The translations under genes were made by a program, and so were the position numbers. Source: Advenella kashmirensis WT001 (GTDB taxonomy: Bacteria > Pseudomonadota > Gammaproteobacteria > Burkholderiales > Burkholderiaceae_B). Taken from it: a stretch of 64,000 nucleotides of DNA. Within the stretch, counting starts at the first letter, position 1. Every line of letters begins with the position of its first letter. Of the stretch, positions 18,449 through 28,795 are shown one piece after another. Where the stretch lies: positions 1,302,001 through 1,366,000 of the forward strand of contig NC_017964.1 of assembly GCF_000219915.2 (NCBI RefSeq). The letters run 5' to 3'. Under the pieces are notes generated by a model, which was not told the origin of the DNA, did no database searches, and saw only the letters and a program-made list of their open reading frames with translations.

Positions 18449-18472
18449 GTTCCATGACTACGCGACCAATAC

Positions 18473-19168
18473 ATGCCCGAGTTTGACGCTTCCATGCTGC
18501 TTAGCGGCCGGTACCATGACATGCTGCTGGCAGGATTATGGCTGTCCATACAGTTGCTGGCCATTTCACTGGTGCTCGCGCTGCCGCTGGCCACCTGTAT
18601 CGCCTTGCTGCGTCTGTCGCCGTTTCGGCTGTTGCGTGGCGTGGGCTTCGCCTACGTAGAGACCATTCGCAATATCCCCTTGCTGGCACATATGCTGTTC
18701 TGGTATTTTGGCGCTCCCGAGCTGCTGCCCGAAGCAGCAAAGCAATGGCTTTACGCAGGTAATACCGAAGCCAGCTGCGCGGTCATCGCCCTTACGCTTT
18801 ACACCGCAGCTTATATGGCTGAAGACATCCGCAGCGGGATTCGGGCCATTTCATTTGTACAGATGGAAGCGGCGCGTGCGCTGGGCCTGAGTTTTCTGGC
18901 CGCCATGCGTCTGGTTATCCTGCCACAGGCCATGCGCGTCATTACGCCCCCGTTGATTTCGCAGACACTGAATTTGTGGAAAAACACCAGTATTGCAACC
19001 GTCATTGGCGTGGCAGAGCTTATGTATCAGGCAGGCCAGGTTGAAAGCGCCAGCTTCAGAAGTTTTGAATCGTTTGCCTTTGCCACCTCTGCCTATCTGA
19101 GCCTGTCGCTGCTGATCACCGCGCTGGCGGCATGGTTCCAGCACCGTTATCCGCCGAGGGCGCTATGA
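18473..19168 (+). CDS. amino acid ABC transporter permease (HisMQ family), first subunit
   Basis: A 231-residue inner membrane protein of the His/Glu/Gln permease family. It starts with GLWLSIQLLAISLVLALPLAT, has YVETIRNIPLLAHM, and the cytoplasmic EAA loop MEAARALGLSFLAAMRLVILPQAMR that docks on the ATPase. Its stop overlaps the ATG of the next permease gene by four bases. It acts with the products of 19165 and 19881. The start at 18473 has only a weak ribosome binding site, but no better one is seen. Confidence 0.88.
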   Translation: MPEFDASMLLSGRYHDMLLAGLWLSIQLLAISLVLALPLATCIALLRLSPFRLLRGVGFAYVETIRNIPLLAHMLFWYFGAPELLPEAAKQWLYAGNTEASCAVIALTLYTAAYMAEDIRSGIRAISFVQMEAARALGLSFLAAMRLVILPQAMRVITPPLISQTLNLWKNTSIATVIGVAELMYQAGQVESASFRSFESFAFATSAYLSLSLLITALAAWFQHRYPPRAL

Positions 19169-19884
19169 GCGGATTTCTTGAGATCATTGATACGTACTGG
19201 TTGTACTTTCTGGTTGGCCAGTATCCGAACGGACCGCTGGGCGGGTTGGCGTTAACGTTGTTGCTGGCTAGTTGTGCGCTGGTCATGGCCATGCCGCTGG
19301 GAATTGCCCTGGCGTTTGCCCGCATCAGTCCGTGGCGCGCCGTGCGCTGGCCTGTGAGTCTCCTGGTTTTTGTGGTGCGCGGAACGCCGTTGCTGATGGT
19401 GGTGTTCTGGGCGTATTTCTTTTTGCCCAGCGTGACCGGCGTAAAAACCAATCAGTTCTGGACCATGCTAATTGCATTGGTCATTTTCGACGCGGCCTAT
19501 CTGGCCGAGATTATCCGGGCCGGCATTCAGGGTCTGCCCAAGGGCCAGATGGAGAGTGCCCGTTCGCTGGGTTTTGGTTATTTTCGGGCCATGCGACTGG
19601 TTGTATTGCCGCAGGCAATCAGGCATATGTTGCCATCGCTGATCAACCAGTTTATCTCGACGATCAAGGAAACCTCATTGGGTTATATCATTGGTCTTGC
19701 TGAAGTGTCTTTTATCACCTCGCAAATCAATACCCAGGTGATGGTGTATCCGGCACAGATCTATCTCGTCCTGGGCCTGACCTACCTGCTGCTGTGTTTC
19801 GGCCTGTCCCGTTTTGCCTACTGGCTTGAACGCCGGCGTGGGAAACAGCAAGCGGCGCTTGTGGCCCGCAAGGAAGCAACATGA
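19165..19884 (+). CDS. amino acid ABC transporter permease (HisMQ family), second subunit
   Basis: A 239-residue permease starting [12 protein letters not shown] at the ATG overlapping the upstream stop; a longer frame from 19132 would overlap the first permease by 37 bases and is less likely. Family motifs are [17 protein letters not shown] and the EAA loop [26 protein letters not shown]. It forms the heterodimeric channel with the preceding gene product. Its stop overlaps the ATPase start. Confidence 0.9.
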   Translation: MSGFLEIIDTYWLYFLVGQYPNGPLGGLALTLLLASCALVMAMPLGIALAFARISPWRAVRWPVSLLVFVVRGTPLLMVVFWAYFFLPSVTGVKTNQFWTMLIALVIFDAAYLAEIIRAGIQGLPKGQMESARSLGFGYFRAMRLVVLPQAIRHMLPSLINQFISTIKETSLGYIIGLAEVSFITSQINTQVMVYPAQIYLVLGLTYLLLCFGLSRFAYWLERRRGKQQAALVARKEAT

Positions 19885-20623
19885 TTGAATTTGAAAATGT
19901 GAATAAATGGTATGACAAGTATCATGCCCTGGTCGATGTCACGGAAACCGTTGCGCGTGGGGAAGTGGTCGTCGTTTGCGGCCCTTCGGGATCGGGAAAA
20001 TCCACCCTGATCCGCACCATCAATCGCCTGGAGCCCATCCAGGCCGGCCATATCCGCGTTAACGGACAGGACATTCATGATAAATCAATTGATTTGAATG
20101 CCTTTCGCTCTGGCATAGGCTTTGTTTTTCAGCAGTTCAATCTGTTTCCGCATTTGAGCGCCCTGGAAAACTGCACCCTGGCGCCCATGCATCTGCGCGG
20201 GCTGTCTGCCAAGGCGGCGCGGGAAAAAGCCTTGTCCTTGCTGGATCGGGTCGGACTGGCCCATAAGGCCGACGCGATGCCCGACGCATTGTCGGGCGGG
20301 CAGCAGCAGCGCGTTGCCATCGCTCGTGCGCTGGCCATGGAGCCGCCACTAATGTTATTTGACGAACCAACCAGTTCGCTGGATCCTGAGATGGTCGGGG
20401 AAGTATTGTTGGTTATGCGCGATCTGGCCAGAGACGGCATGACCATGGTATGTGTGACGCACGAGATGGGGTTTGCGCGCGAAGTGGCGGACCGAATTCT
20501 GTTTATGGATGCCGGCAAAATGCTGGAGCGTGCGACACCGGACGATTTTTTCAATCGTCCGCAGCACCCCAGGCTGCCCAGTTTCTCGCCGATATACGCA
20601 CGCCTTTCGCCCGGGCGGTATAA
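19881..20623 (+). CDS. amino acid ABC transporter ATP-binding protein (frameshifted close to the C-terminus)
   Basis: GlnQ-type ATPase of about 247 residues: Walker [11 protein letters not shown]-loop [15 protein letters not shown], signature LSGGQQQR and Walker [14 protein letters not shown]. After FFNRPQHP the usual ending ([17 protein letters not shown] then TAA at 20621) lies in another frame; one G is missing in AGGGCTG around 20572. As given, the frame instead runs on without a stop into the next gene, making a false 628-residue fusion. The true gene is closed by the TAA at 20623. Confidence 0.85.
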
Positions 20624-20744
20624 CAGCGGTTTGCCCGGGCATGATGACAATTGGAATAATCTTGCCCTTGCGCCCGCAGTCGCTATTGCAGTCGTTTGCG
20701 AACTGCCGGGTGCCGGATCTTCAACCATTCATTCGATCAAGACC

Positions 20745-21767
20745 ATGACTTATACCTCAGCACCCCATGCGGCATTACCGATCATTGATGTCTCTGCGCT
20801 GATCACCGATAGCAGCCCCAAGGCATTGCAGACGGTTGCCGATCACATTCGCAATGCCTGCCGTGCCCATGGCTTTTTTTATGTTTCGGGGCATGGTGTA
20901 CAGATGCCGTTGATACAGCGCCTGGATGCGCTCAGCCGCCAGTTCTTTGCCCTGGACGTGCAGGAAAAAATGCGCTGGCGAATGGCACTGGGTGGCCGGG
21001 CGTGGCGTGGTTATTTTCCTCTTGGGGGTGAATTGACGTCGGGCAGGCCCGACTGGAAAGAAGGGCTTTATCTGGGCACCGAGCTGGCCGATGACCATCC
21101 GCTGGTTCAGGCAGGCACACCGGTGCATGGGCGCAACCTGTTTCCCGATATTCCGGATTTGCGACAAACCATCTTGCAATACATGGAAGCGGTGACCGCG
21201 CTGGGCCACGCCCTGATGCGCGGCATTGCGCTCAGTCTGGCGTTGCCGGCAGACTACTTCGCGCGCCGCTACACGGCAGACCCCCTGATTTTGTTTCGCA
21301 TATTTAATTATCCAACCCAGGAGGTGCCCAAGGACATGGATGTGCAATGGGGCGTTGGCGAACATACGGATTACGGTTTATTGACTATATTGCTGCAGGA
21401 CCAGATTGGTGGCCTGCAGGTAAAAACGCCCGGCGGCTGGGTGGATGCAACGCCGGTGCCCGGCACTTTCATTTGCAATATCGGCGACATGCTGGAACGC
21501 ATGACCGGCGGCTGGTATCGATCAACCGCCCATCGGGTTATACGCAACACCTCGGGGCACGATCGGCTGTCTTTTCCGCTGTTCTTTGACCCCAATTACT
21601 TTGCTCAGGTGCAGCCCATCGAAGGACTGCCCGCCGTTCCCGATCCGGACGACAGCGCATCGCGCTGGGATAAGGCGAATGTACATGCCTTCAATGGCAT
21701 TTATGGAGATTATTTGCTCAATAAAGTATCCAGGGTATTTCCGCAATTGCGCCAGGAGGTCTTGTAA
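20745..21767 (+). CDS. 2-oxoglutarate/Fe(II)-type dioxygenase, isopenicillin N synthase family
   Basis: A 340-residue non-haem iron oxygenase. The N-terminal DIOX_N region ([24 protein letters not shown]) is followed by the 2OG-Fe(II) jelly roll: the HxD pair in [15 protein letters not shown], the distal His in STAHRVIRN and the RLSFPLFF arginine/serine pair that binds 2-oxoglutarate. I start at the ATG at 20745 ([12 protein letters not shown]), which begins just before the family's first strand. Such enzymes hydroxylate or desaturate amino acids and small acids. The preceding amino-acid transporter suggests that an imported amino acid or derivative is the substrate, but no member with this context is known to me. 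Confidence 0.82.
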   Translation: MTYTSAPHAALPIIDVSALITDSSPKALQTVADHIRNACRAHGFFYVSGHGVQMPLIQRLDALSRQFFALDVQEKMRWRMALGGRAWRGYFPLGGELTSGRPDWKEGLYLGTELADDHPLVQAGTPVHGRNLFPDIPDLRQTILQYMEAVTALGHALMRGIALSLALPADYFARRYTADPLILFRIFNYPTQEVPKDMDVQWGVGEHTDYGLLTILLQDQIGGLQVKTPGGWVDATPVPGTFICNIGDMLERMTGGWYRSTAHRVIRNTSGHDRLSFPLFFDPNYFAQVQPIEGLPAVPDPDDSASRWDKANVHAFNGIYGDYLLNKVSRVFPQLRQEVL

Positions 21768-21886
21768 GGGGGTGGCTAACGCGCATGGATATTGTATGAC
21801 GCAGGATGGCGTGATGTACCGCCCACAGGCAGGGGGGGCCGTGCTTAGTCGCGACAGAATAATCATCAGATAATCCCGACAATCCT

Positions 21887-21898
21887 ATTGTTAACTAT
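21887..21898. promoter_or_regulatory. putative operator ATTGTTAACTAT upstream of the GntR gene
   Basis: It differs in one base from the perfect palindrome ATTGTTAACAAT at 24256-24267 in front of the carboxylase genes. It lies 74 bases before the GntR start codon, so the regulator could control its own gene and the divergent carboxylase promoters. Confidence 0.4.
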
Positions 21899-21971
21899 AT
21901 GAATTATTACAACGGCGTTATAATGCACAGAACCGTCTGCAATCATTTTCTGCCGGACGCCGTGTCTACCA

Positions 21972-22727
21972 ATGCCTGCCGGCAAACAGGATTTTATTTT
22001 GAAACCAACTGATCAAGACGCACTTGACAACTTTGAAAGTTCGGTCGGATTTCGACTCTTTGCGGAACGCAAGCAGCTTACATTATCGCTGCCAGAGCAA
22101 ATTGCCGCCCAGTTGGGTGACCAGATCATCAGTGGCTCCATGGCCAACGGCGCACATATTCCTGAGCAGGAATTGGCCGAACGGTACGAGGTCAGTCGCG
22201 GGCCAGTACGCGAAGCGTTAAGAATCCTGGAACGAGAGGGCCTGGTTGTCGTCAACCCCAGACGCGGAGCCAGCGTGTCAGAGCTGAACGCCGATGAGCT
22301 GGCGGAAATCTTCGAAGTGCGTAGCAGCCTGCTGTCTCTGGCAGCACGAAAAAATGCGGCGGCTCAAAACCCGGAATTGCTCAAGTTGCTTGAGCACGGT
22401 ATCAAAAAGCTTGCGTCATGCATTGACACGCCTGCCGATGGCAGTCTTTACGCCGAGACGACTTATCGCCTGTCTTTGCTGTCAGCGCGTTACGCCAACA
22501 ATACGCGCTTAAGCCAGATCGTGACCTCCTTGTCATTGCAAACCCTGCGTTATTCCAAGCTGCAATTTCGATCCAGGGAACGGCGAGTGCGTTCTATCGA
22601 GCACTGGCAACGCTCCCTGCAGGCCTGCCGGGCGGGTGATGCTGAACTGGCGGCACAGATCTGCCAGCAGCGGATCCAGGAGTCCTGGGATGCCACCCTG
22701 GCGGCCCTGCAAGCCGAGACGCACTAA
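21972..22727 (+). CDS. GntR family (FadR/FCD subfamily) transcriptional regulator
   Basis: A 251-residue regulator. A winged helix occupies about residues 38-105 (LSLPEQIAAQLGDQIISG, ELAERYEVSRGPVREALRILEREGLV, PRRGASVSEL), and a helical FCD-type effector domain follows (ELAEIFEVRSSLLSLAA, HWQRSLQACRAGDAELAAQI). FCD regulators usually respond to organic acids. It is convergent with the biotin carboxylase gene, which ends 60 bases downstream on the other strand, and is the natural candidate regulator of the carboxylase module. An unusually long N-terminal tail of about 35 residues precedes the DNA-binding domain; the start could be later. Confidence 0.88.
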   Translation: MPAGKQDFILKPTDQDALDNFESSVGFRLFAERKQLTLSLPEQIAAQLGDQIISGSMANGAHIPEQELAERYEVSRGPVREALRILEREGLVVVNPRRGASVSELNADELAEIFEVRSSLLSLAARKNAAAQNPELLKLLEHGIKKLASCIDTPADGSLYAETTYRLSLLSARYANNTRLSQIVTSLSLQTLRYSKLQFRSRERRVRSIEHWQRSLQACRAGDAELAAQICQQRIQESWDATLAALQAETH

Positions 22728-22786
22728 CCGATCAGGCCGATTGGTCGCATTGGATCCGTGTTGCTACGGTTTGGCAGTGCGATTCA

Positions 22787-24167
22787 TCACGCGACAAGCG
22801 GACGCTTTTTATCGGGCGCCGCCTGCCTCACAATATCTTGTGCCAACTGCGTGTGAACCTGTCCCTGGCAAAATTCCGGGTATTCCAATGCGGCCAGCAG
22901 AAACGGCAGATTGGTCTTGATACCTTCGATCGCGCTGTCTGATAACGCATTTTTTAAGCGTTCAATGGCCTGGTGTCGGGTGGCGCCATGCGCGATTACC
23001 TTGGCAATCATGGGATCATAAAACGGTGAAACCCGCGTGCCTTCAGCATAACCGGTTTCAATGCGAATGCCGGCGCCCTGGCTCAATCGAAAAACGTTCA
23101 ATAAGCCGGGAGACGGGGTGAAGCGCCATGGGTCTTCGGCATAAATGCGAACCTGGATCGCATGGCCGTCCGGGGCCTGCGGCCGATCAGGAATGACCTC
23201 GTGCAGACGTTTGCCGGCGGCCAGTGCAATCTGGCTTTGCACAATGTCAATGCCCGTGACCGCTTCGGTCACACCATGTTCGACCTGCAGTCGCGTATTC
23301 ATTTCCAGAAAACTGAAACCGGTCTGCTGATCGTATAAGGTTTCCACCGTTCCAATATTGTTATATTTCACGTTTTCCATGATGCGAACTGCGGTGTCTG
23401 CCATCGATACGAGCGTGGTTCTGTCAATGGCTGGGGCACCCGCTTCTTCAATGACTTTCTGGTGGCGGCGCTGGATGGAACAATCGCGCTCGAAAAGATG
23501 CATGGCGTTGCCAAAGTTGTCTGCCATGATCTGGAATTCGATATGGCGCGGCTGCGCAAAGAGGCGCTCGGCATACAGCTGGCTGTTGGCGAAGCTTCTT
23601 TGTGCCAGACTCGTGGCCTGTTCGAGTGCGGCCGGCAGTGCCGATGCTTCATGCACCGCGATCATGCCAATGCCGCCACCGCCTGCCGCCGGCTTGATCA
23701 GCAATGGAAAGCCCGCGCTTGCGGCCTGGCTGCACTGCTGTTGGGTCGTGCCGTGGAGGATGCCGCTGCTGCGACACATCGGCATCCCATGGCGTGCCAT
23801 CAATTCCCGTGCCCGGGTTTTATGCCCCATGGAGTCGATCCATTGGGGCGCCGGACCAATGAACACCAACCCGGCGCGTTGCACGCGTTCAGCGAACTTG
23901 GCATTTTCCGACAGAAAGCCATAACCTGGATGGATGGCGTCGACGCCGACCGATTGCGCTGCAGCGAGTATTTTGTCGATATTCAGATAGCTGTCGGCAG
24001 CCGCGGGAGCGCCAATACAGATCTTCTCTTGTGCCTGGCGTACATAGGGCAGGTCGGCATCTGCCTCTGAATAGACCACGGCGCAGTCTATGTTCATTTG
24101 CCTTGCGGCACGAATAATTCTTGCTGACGACTGCGCCCCGGTTAGCCACCAGTATTTTCTTGAACAT
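22787..24167 (-). CDS. biotin carboxylase subunit of an acyl-CoA carboxylase (frameshifted near the start)
   Basis: AccC-type protein of about 460 residues that carboxylates biotin using ATP and bicarbonate. The start MFKKILVANRG at 24167 has GGGGA/AGAGG upstream; after NRG the frame breaks (about 24130-24145) and continues as ARIIRAARQMNIDCAVVYSEADAD. The ATP-grasp glycine loop KPAAGGGGIGM, FLEMNTRLQVEHGVTEAVTG and the C-terminal EDPWRFTPSPG are conserved. It is divergent from the separate biotin carrier at 24300. Because the carrier domain is not fused, this is a dissociated carboxylase like AccC, but the housekeeping role is unlikely given the CoA-transferase context. Confidence 0.88.
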
Positions 24168-24255
24168 CCTCTTATCCCCTCTCGCACTCGGCAACGCCAT
24201 TAAGTTAGCTCTCGAGTAATGATTGATTGTGTAATTCCAGTTTGTATATTATATT

Positions 24256-24267
24256 ATTGTTAACAAT
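24256..24267. promoter_or_regulatory. palindrome ATTGTTAACAAT between divergent carboxylase genes
   Basis: A perfect 12-base palindrome in the AT-rich 132-base gap between the biotin carboxylase and biotin carrier genes, suited to control both directions. A near copy occurs before the GntR gene (21887-21898). Confidence 0.45.
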
Positions 24268-24299
24268 CTGTTTGTTAATTTATTTATAGGACAAAAATA

Positions 24300-24512
24300 A
24301 TGGATGTTCTGTCAGAAGTGACCGGCACGGTATGGAAAATCGTTGTTAACGATGGCGATACGGTTCAGGAGGGCCAGACCTTGCTGATTGTGGAATCCAT
24401 GAAAATGGAAATCCCGGTAGAGGCGCCTGCCGGTGGCCAGGCCACCGTTCTGGTTCAGGAAGGCAGTGCCGTCGAAGAGGGCATGGTGGTCGCACGTATG
24501 AATGATGCCTGA
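24300..24512 (+). CDS. single-domain biotin carboxyl carrier protein
   Basis: A 70-residue biotinyl domain. The biotinylation motif is ESMKMEIPV with the target lysine at about residue 36, flanked by GDTVQEGQTLLIV and GSAVEEGMVVA, the symmetrical halves of the barrel. It shuttles carboxy-biotin between the biotin carboxylase (24167, divergent) and the carboxyltransferase (25876). It has no Ala/Pro-rich N-terminal part, so it differs from housekeeping AccB. AGGA stands upstream of the ATG. Confidence 0.92.
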   Translation: MDVLSEVTGTVWKIVVNDGDTVQEGQTLLIVESMKMEIPVEAPAGGQATVLVQEGSAVEEGMVVARMNDA

Positions 24513-24552
24513 ATCAGTGGCCGATCTGAACCCTTATTTGCAACAGGAGAAT

Positions 24553-25802
24553 ATGTTGAATCCACCCTCGATTAATCCGCAATCCATGGCCGCAGCCGAG
24601 GCCCAGCCGCTGGCGGGCGTCAAGGTGATCGAGATCTGCAGCACCATTGCCGGACCCGCTTGCGGGCGCTGCTGGCTGATTTTGGCGCCGATGTCATCAA
24701 AATAGAGCCTCCCCAGGGGGATCCGGTTCGCCAGATGGGCAGTCATGTGGGTGATATTTCCCTGTATGCCGCGTCCATCCTGCGCAACAAGCGCTCGGTC
24801 GTGATCGATCTGAAATCCGAGCAGGGCCGCAAGCTGGCGCTGGCGCTGATGGCGGGGGCCGATATTGTGCTGGAAAATAATCGGCCAGGCGTCCTGGAAA
24901 GACTGGGGCTGGGTTATGAACAGGTATCGGCGCAACATCCGGGCATCATCTTTGTGCGCATCAGCGGATATGGTCAGGACGGGCCCTATGCCCAAAGGCC
25001 GGGTTACGGCGCGATCTGCGAGGCCGTGGGCGGCGTCAGACATATGACCGGAGACCCGGATCGGCCGCCGGCGCGCGTCGCATTGGCGACAACCGACTAT
25101 CTGACCTCGGTGTATGCGGCTTTTGGCGCAATGGGTGCTTTGCGCAGCCGCGATCGGACCGGGCAGGGCCAGGTCGTGGATGTTGCGCTGTATGAAACCG
25201 CCTTCACACAACTGGAGCCGCTGGTTCCCGCGTATCAGAAGCTCAAAAAAATTCCGATGCGGGTCGGCGCGAACCTGCCTTCCATGGCGCCCAACAGCCT
25301 TTATCCCACACGCGACAATAATTATTTGCTGATTGCAGCCAACAGCAACGCTACTTTCGAACGTTTGCTCAAGCTGATGGATCGGCTTGACCTGCTGGAC
25401 GATACGCGCTTTTGCTCGATTCGTGCACGGGGACAAAAACCCAATATGACGGACCTGGATGCGATTATCAGCGCATGGACGCGGCAGTATGATGCCGTCG
25501 AACTGGAACAGATGATCATTGCCGTGGAAGTGCCTGTATCCAGAGTCTATACGATAGCCGACATCTTCGACGATCCGCATTATCAGGCACGCGGGATGAT
25601 TGCCGATGTGCCGCACCCGCAACTGGCGTCTGTGGCCCAGGTGGGCATCGTGCCGCGCCTGTCTGCCACGCCGGGCAGCATCCGCTTTACCGGGCCCGAT
25701 CTGGGTGCGGACACGGTCAGTGTATTGCGCGACGAGCTGGGTATCGACGACCAGACCATAGAAGACCTGCTGCGCGACGGAGTGATCGCGACAGGGCATT
25801 GA
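24553..25802 (+). CDS. CaiB/BaiF family (family III) CoA-transferase (frameshifted near the start)
   Basis: A protein of about 416 residues that transfers CoA between carboxylic acids. The N-terminus PLAGVKVIEICSTIAGPACGR is followed, in a new frame after about 24668, by LLADFGADVIKIEPPQGDPVRQMG, the family hallmark. Further motifs are NKRSVVIDLKSEQGR, RISGYGQDGPYAQRPGYGAICEA (with the Asp used as catalytic carboxylate nearby) and QGQVVDVALYETAF. AGGAGA precedes the ATG at 24553. One missing base explains the break. Located between the biotin carrier and the carboxyltransferase, it probably makes the acyl-CoA that is then carboxylated. Confidence 0.88.
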
Positions 25803-25875
25803 CCTGACTTTACAGCTTTGGACATGGCGTGTCGCGCCTGGCCTGCTGTTATTACAAACCAATATAGAAGAGACT

Positions 25876-27436
25876 ATGCAAACATTCGAATATCATGGCC
25901 AGCAGTGGAAAGAGGAATACGAAGAGCTAAACAAACGTCGCAAAATGGCCCAGGCCATGGGGGCGAGCAAGCCTTGCTCAGGCACAAGGAACGCGGGCGG
26001 CTGAATGCGCGGGAGCGCATGGACGCGTTGCTCGATCCCGGCAGTTTCGTGAAATGGGCAGACTGGCAGGCAAGGGGCGTTATGACGAAAATGGTCGCTT
26101 CATCGATATGTCGCCCGTTAATGCAATTATCGGCACCGGTAAAATTGAGAGCAGAACAGTCGTGGTCTCGGGTGATGACTATACCTTGCGCGCTGGATCT
26201 TCCGAGTCCACGATTGCCGATAAGTGGATCTACGCTGAGCGATTGGCAATAACCGTGGGGGCGCCACTGATCAGAATGGTCGATAGTGCTGGCGGCAGTG
26301 TGAAGTTGCTTGCACAGATGCACGGTACCAAGATTCCGGGTTATCCGACCTGGCCGGCCATAAAACTGCTGGACCAGGTGCCGGTCGTGGGCATTGCTCT
26401 GGGTTCATGTGCCGGGCTTGGCGCCATGAAGGTGCTGTTATCCCATTTCTCCGTTATGGTGCGTGATCAGGCGCAGGTATTTGCCGCGGGTCCTCCGGTT
26501 GTGAAACAAGCCTATGGCATTGAGATCGACAAGAACGATCTTGGCGGCTATAAAGTGCATCGCCGCAGCGCTCTTGTTCATAACGAAGCAGTCGACGAAG
26601 CCGACGCCTTCGCCCAGGTGAAGCGCTTCCTGAGCTATCTGCCGCCAAACAGCGATCAGCTGGCGCAGCGCACCGCATCCGATGATTCGCCGGACCGGGT
26701 TGAAGACTGGCTGGCAGATGCAATTCCGAAGGACCGGCGCAAAATTTTTGATCCTCGCAAAATTCTGGCTGCAATCTGTGATCGTGATTCTATCTTTGAA
26801 ATCGGTCGCTGGCAGGGTGGATCAGTCATTACGGCACTGGCGCGCATTGATGGCTACCCAGTGGGTATTCTTTGCAGCGATCCGAAAATAGCGGGCGGCG
26901 CCATGACGGTGGCGGCGGCCTATAAAACCGAAAGGCATGTCAAACTGTGCGACACATTTGGCTTGCCCGTCATCAACTTCGTTGACCAGCCAGGCAATGC
27001 AACCGGTCCAGAGGCTGAACTGCAGGGAACCCTGCTGTCGGCCGTGCGGGTGCTGAGCACCATTGAAAAGGCAGACATTCCCTGGTTCTCGGTGATCATG
27101 CGGCGCTGCTTCGGTATGGCCGGCGGCATGCATGCACCAAAGCATTTTCCGGCACTCAACCACCGGGTCGCGTGGCCGTCTGCCCGGTGGGGGTCAATTC
27201 CCATCGAGGGCGGCGTATATGCGGCACATCGGCGCGAGATTGATACGGCAGACGATCCGATCGCCACGCGCGAGCGGCTTGAGGCGCAATACCATCACCT
27301 GGGTTCACCTTTTCGCACCGCCGAGGCTTTCGGCATACTGGACATCATCGACCCGCGTGAGACACGCTCCATGCTTTGTGACTGGGTTGAGCAGGCATGG
27401 CAGATGCTTGCCGTAAGGCGAGGTAAAAAAGCATAG
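25876..27436 (+). CDS. acyl-CoA carboxylase carboxyltransferase subunit (two frameshifts)
   Basis: A PccB/MmdA-type carboxyltransferase of about 520 residues. The start MQTFEYHGQQWKEEYEEL at 25876 is followed by a missing base in a G run (about 25957-25961) and a second missing base near 26047; between them the frame reads LLRHKERGRLNARERMDALLDPGSF, the typical N-terminal domain. From 26054 it is open: DSAGGSVKLLAQMHG, GIALGSCAGLGAMKVLLSHF, YPVGILCSDPKIAGGAMTVAAA and INFVDQPGNATGPEAEL (acyl-CoA and biotin sites). It moves the carboxyl group from the carrier protein to an unknown acyl-CoA. It shows no sign of being the malonyl-CoA-forming AccAD. Confidence 0.87.
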
Positions 27437-27535
27437 ATTTGGTTCACCAAGCGCAGGCAGCAGAACGTGCGTTCATTATTTTTACAAAAGAAGCGAGCGT
27501 CAGTCTCGCTCAATCTACCATCTGAGGAGATCAGC

Positions 27536-28552
27536 ATGAGTCTTAATATTCGGACCAGACGGTTCGGCAAAACAGGCATCTGCCTATTTTTTGTCTCTGC
27601 ATTGATGACGGCCGGCGCCGGTCATGCACAACAGACGGACACCAGCAAGTGGCAGCCTGGCAAAGGTGAGTTCATTGTGCCGGCAGGCCCGGGCGGGGCG
27701 CTTGACACTGCAGCCCGGATGATTTCGCATTTATTGCAAACGAAAAATTTGTATCCCAATCTTGTCGTAGTGAACAATCCAGGCGGCAATATGGCCATCG
27801 CCCTTAACGCCCTGGATAAACACAAGGGTGACGGCAATTACGTGATGACCTCGGTCAGTTCGCTCATGAACCAGGAAATACTGGGCAAAATCCAGCACAA
27901 GTTGAGTGACTACACAGAGATCGCGACGCTGTTCGACGAATATGTTGCGGTCGCGGTTCGGGCTGACTCTCCATATAAAAATATCCACGATCTGATTGCC
28001 AAGTTCAAGGCATCTCCTGGAACCTTAAATGTCGGTGTGGCGACCTCCATTGGCAACCATATTCATGTCGGCATCGCGAGCCCCTTGAAAAAGGCGGGTG
28101 TCGACATCAGCAAAATGACCGTGGTGCCCTACAAATCCTCGTCCGAGTCCATGACTGCATTGCAGGGTGGCCATCTTGATGTTGTCGCCGCCACCACGCC
28201 CAATCTTATCGGGCTGCTCAAAAGCGGCGCAATACGGGTTCTGGCCATCGGTGCGCCTGATCGCCTGAGTTCGCCTTTTGAAAATGTACCGACCTGGGTA
28301 GAAGAAGGCATTGACGTCGTGCCAAGTTCTGCACAAGGAGTATTGGGCCCCAAGGATATGCCCAAGGAGCAGCTTGATGTGTGGGTGGATATGCTGGCCA
28401 CCATCGCCGCCACTGAAGAATGGAAGGCATTCCTGGCCAAGAACCATTGGCGGGAACACTATCTTGGCCCAGAAGACACGCGTCAATATCGGGCTCGCGA
28501 ATACAAGCAGATCCGCACTGTGCTGACGGATCTGGGACTGGTAAAAAAATAG
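27536..28552 (+). CDS. tripartite tricarboxylate transporter (TctC/Bug family) periplasmic binding protein
   Basis: A 338-residue Bug-type receptor. The ATG at 27536 with TGAGGAG upstream is preferred over 27467. The signal peptide spans about residues 14-35 (GICLFFVSALMTAGAGHAQ). Family motifs are FIVPAGPGGALDTAARMI, VVNNPGGNMAIALNAL and QGGHLDVVAATTPNLIGLL. Bug proteins bind small carboxylic or amino acids in the periplasm; no TctA/TctB membrane genes are in the window, which is common for orphan Bug genes in this family. Position 100 bases after the carboxyltransferase suggests that it captures the acid fed into the carboxylase module. Confidence 0.88.
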   Translation: MSLNIRTRRFGKTGICLFFVSALMTAGAGHAQQTDTSKWQPGKGEFIVPAGPGGALDTAARMISHLLQTKNLYPNLVVVNNPGGNMAIALNALDKHKGDGNYVMTSVSSLMNQEILGKIQHKLSDYTEIATLFDEYVAVAVRADSPYKNIHDLIAKFKASPGTLNVGVATSIGNHIHVGIASPLKKAGVDISKMTVVPYKSSSESMTALQGGHLDVVAATTPNLIGLLKSGAIRVLAIGAPDRLSSPFENVPTWVEEGIDVVPSSAQGVLGPKDMPKEQLDVWVDMLATIAATEEWKAFLAKNHWREHYLGPEDTRQYRAREYKQIRTVLTDLGLVKK

Positions 28553-28795
28553 CGCGCTAACCTTGCCGCCCTGTCGCAGGAGATCATTGGCCGGTTACAC
28601 GTGCAACCATGTCAATTGCCATCAGGTTCGGTGTTTCCATCATAAGCGGGCGACAGTGGTGTGGCTTGCAAGCGCGCGTTTGCAACACAGCAGACAGAAA
28701 GAAGCGCCATCTGTCATTTGTCGAACGAGCCAGTGAGCAGGCATCCTGCGGCGCACCGGCTGGTAGTCGGTAATTGTCGGTTGACCGGAATAAAG

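Noticed and set aside
19881-21767. A 628-residue fusion of an ABC ATPase and a 2-oxoglutarate dioxygenase
   Set aside because: The ATPase's natural C-terminus and stop (20621-20623) are restored by one base near 20572, and the dioxygenase has its own ATG at 20745. The fusion is an artefact of the frameshift.
24534-25862. Long minus-strand frame (442 codons) opposite the CoA-transferase
   Set aside because: It is the mirror of a strongly conserved plus-strand gene; composition (Arg/His/Gln-rich) is typical for antisense frames in GC-rich DNA. The same holds for 55573-56952 opposite ureC and 14395-15462 opposite boxB.
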